DNA from: Myxococcales bacterium
Lineage (GTDB): Bacteria; Myxococcota_C; UBA6777
DNA length: 6,722 nt
Reading direction: 5' to 3'
NCBI GenBank assembly: GCA_027005175.1
Contig: JALTMC010000131.1
Span: forward strand, 630-7,351
Shown here: positions 5,138 to 6,722 of the stretch, piece by piece
How the letters are laid out: each line of letters starts with the position of its first letter
Position numbering within the stretch: the stretch's first letter is position 1
Made by a program: the position numbers and the translations under genes
The notes under the pieces: generated by a model
Told to the model about the DNA's origin: nothing
The model's database searches: none
The model's input: only the letters and a program-made list of their open reading frames with translations

Positions 5138-6394
5138 ATTCGATGCTGCAACCAATTCAGGGTAGAGAGGGAATTGATGTGCCATGTCTCGAACTTCTCC
5201 ACGGATTCGTTGGAGGACAGAGGCCTCTTCAGGATTTTCAAAGACCTCAAAGATCCAGGAGGCTACCTGTTTCATCTCTTCGAGCCCCATGCCACGTGTT
5301 GTGAGGGCAGGGGTGCCAATACGAATCCCACTGGTTGTTTGTGGTGGGTTGGGATCATAAGGGATCATATTTTTGTTTACAGTAATCCCTGCTTTTTCCA
5401 AAGCGTCTTCACATTGTCTTCCATTCAGCCCGAGTGATCCGACGTTCATCAGCACAATATGATTGTCTGTGCCGCCTGTAATGAGTGCGACACCTTTGTC
5501 GAGCAGTGCTTGTGCGAGTACCTTTGCGTTGGCTATCACTTGCTGTTGGTAGATCGCAAAGGCTGGTTCAAGAGCCTCTCCAAAGGCCACAGCTTTGGCT
5601 GCGACCATGTGCATTAAGGGGCCACCCTGTGTTCCGGGAAAGAGGGCCGAATTGATGGACCGCTTGTGCTCTTTGCTTGTGAGGATAATGCCACCGCGTG
5701 GACCTCGAAGTGTTTTGTGTGTTGTGCTTGTGACAACATCACAATAGGGGACGGGGTCGGGGTGAACCTTTGCCACGATCAGTCCTGCGATGTGTGCGAC
5801 ATCTGCCATCAACAAGGCACCGACTTCGTCAGCGATTTCACGGAATTTGGCAAAGTCGATTTGACGCGGATAGGCGCTGGCTCCACATACAATCAGCTTC
5901 GGCTGATGTTCTCGGGCTTGCTCTAAGACATGTTCATAGTCGATGAGGTGCGTGGTGGGGTCCACACGGTAGTGCACCGCTTTGTATAGTTTTCCGCTTG
6001 AGTTAACCGGGCTACCATGGCTCAAATGTCCGCCGTGGGCGAGTTCCAGAGTGAGGATGGTGTCTCCAGGCTGCAACAACGCGAAGTAGACGGCCATATT
6101 GGCCTGCGCTCCCGAGTGAGGCTGAACATTGGCGTGCTCGACCCCAAACAATTGACGAGCGCGTTGGATGGCCAGGATCTCCAGCTCGTCATAGTACTGA
6201 CAACCCCCATAATAACGATTGCGTGGATAACCTTCAGCGTATTTGTTTGTGAGGGGAGTACCCATGGTTTGTAAGACGGCACGGGAGACAAAGTTTTCGG
6301 AAGCGATTAATTCGAGTCCATCTTCTTGGCGCACAAACTCTGCTGCCAGGGACTGAAATACGGCGGGGTCTTGTTGGCGGAGAGCCTCAAACAT
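5135..6394 (-). CDS. glyA: Serine hydroxymethyltransferase
   Basis: GlyA converts serine and tetrahydrofolate to glycine and 5,10-methylene-tetrahydrofolate using pyridoxal phosphate. The 419-residue length is normal. Family motifs are in order: [14 protein letters not shown] (27-40), [23 protein letters not shown] (50-72), [19 protein letters not shown] (89-107), [10 protein letters not shown] (118-127), [10 protein letters not shown] with Asp198 and His201 (196-205), [15 protein letters not shown] with the cofactor-binding Lys227, [11 protein letters not shown], and [15 protein letters not shown] near the C-terminus. The ATG at 6392-6394 lies inside the end of rpiB, overlapping it by eight bases, with AGGGA upstream, so translation is likely coupled. 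Its TGA stop is part of a short sequence repeated after nusB. Nothing suggests loss of function. Confidence 0.98.
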   Translation of the reverse strand: MFEALRQQDPAVFQSLAAEFVRQEDGLELIASENFVSRAVLQTMGTPLTNKYAEGYPRNRYYGGCQYYDELEILAIQRARQLFGVEHANVQPHSGAQANMAVYFALLQPGDTILTLELAHGGHLSHGSPVNSSGKLYKAVHYRVDPTTHLIDYEHVLEQAREHQPKLIVCGASAYPRQIDFAKFREIADEVGALLMADVAHIAGLIVAKVHPDPVPYCDVVTSTTHKTLRGPRGGIILTSKEHKRSINSALFPGTQGGPLMHMVAAKAVAFGEALEPAFAIYQQQVIANAKVLAQALLDKGVALITGGTDNHIVLMNVGSLGLNGRQCEDALEKAGITVNKNMIPYDPNPPQTTSGIRIGTPALTTRGMGLEEMKQVASWIFEVFENPEEASVLQRIRGEVRDMAHQFPLYPELVAASN

Positions 6395-6722
6395 GGTCTT
6401 CCCTCTCTGTTACTTGTTTCTCAATCTTTGCGACACGACGGGCATGTCGATCTCCTTCAAAGGGTGTGTCCCACCAGGTTTGGAGAATGGCTTCGGCCAA
6501 AGCCGTTCCGGTAAACCTCTCACCCATCACCAGAACATTGGCGTCGTTGTGGGCGCGGGCAAACTCTGCGGTGACGGGCTCCCGGCAAAGCGCGGCTCGT
6601 ATCCCAGGAAAGCGGTTGGCTGCGATGCTCATCCCCATCCCACTTCCACACACAAGCACTCCTCTCTCCGATTCTCCAGACAAGATCGAGCGAGCGACAG
6701 AGCTTGCATAATCTGGGTAGTC
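6387..6722 (-). CDS. rpiB: Ribose-5-phosphate isomerase B, C-terminal part (partial)
   Basis: RpiB interconverts ribose 5-phosphate and ribulose 5-phosphate; the latter feeds RibB. The frame enters from the right edge at codon GAC ([14 protein letters not shown]), so the N-terminus, including the DHAG motif, is outside the window; 111 residues are visible. An apparent TTG start at 6681-6683 is not used, because the family-typical DYPDYA and AxxVA segments lie upstream in frame. Visible motifs are [25 protein letters not shown] with the catalytic cysteine in [19 protein letters not shown] with the conserved His, and the C-terminal [19 protein letters not shown]. The stop at 6387-6389 overlaps the glyA start. 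The rpiB-glyA pair occurs in many proteobacteria. Confidence 0.96.
   Translation of the reverse strand, partial: DYPDYASSVARSILSGESERGVLVCGSGMGMSIAANRFPGIRAALCREPVTAEFARAHNDANVLVMGERFTGTALAEAILQTWWDTPFEGDRHARRVAKIEKQVTEREDHV

Overview
The window holds a compact bacterial housekeeping block read almost wholly from the minus strand. In transcription order (right to left) it runs: rpiB (3' part, cut by the right edge), glyA, nrdR, ribD, ribBA, ribH, nusB. At the left edge is the 5' part of an unrelated gene for an exported protein. The order glyA-nrdR-ribD-(ribE)-ribBA-ribH-nusB is familiar from proteobacteria, including the former Deltaproteobacteria. The exported protein resembles secreted matrixin-like proteins of myxobacteria and bradymonads. 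Together these suggest a deltaproteobacterial or myxococcotal lineage with moderate GC. That assignment is an inference from gene order and recalled family features and is weak.

Layout: 1-355 N-terminal 118 residues of a signal-peptide protein. 356-545 spacer with a hairpin that may end the operon after nusB. 546-1088 nusB. 1089-1215 spacer with a 27-bp tandem array that begins inside the last codons of ribH. 1216-1680 ribH. 1715-2890 ribBA. 2891-3133 a 243-nt gap where ribE (riboflavin synthase) often lies; it holds only hairpins and a T-rich leader. 3134-4261 ribD with a GTG start. 4262-4522 spacer with an AAC/GTT triplet tract and a 20-bp tandem array that begins inside the last codons of nrdR. 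4523-4996 nrdR. 4997-5134 a structured spacer. 5135-6394 glyA. 6387-6722 rpiB, overlapping glyA by 8 nt.

How the genes work together: RpiB interconverts pentose 5-phosphates; ribulose 5-phosphate is the substrate of the RibB domain of RibBA. GlyA supplies glycine and one-carbon units for purines, and GTP is the other riboflavin precursor. RibD carries out the deaminase and reductase steps, and RibH condenses the two branches into lumazine. NrdR controls ribonucleotide reductase and NusB acts in rRNA antitermination. Two pathway steps look unfilled here: riboflavin synthase is absent, and the GTP cyclohydrolase II half of RibBA has lost its zinc-site cysteines. Both activities probably come from genes elsewhere.

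I see no clear new multi-gene system. The unusual content lies in the spacers: two unrelated tandem arrays that each start in the 3' end of a gene, a short hairpin motif found at three places, and competing hairpins in the missing-ribE gap.
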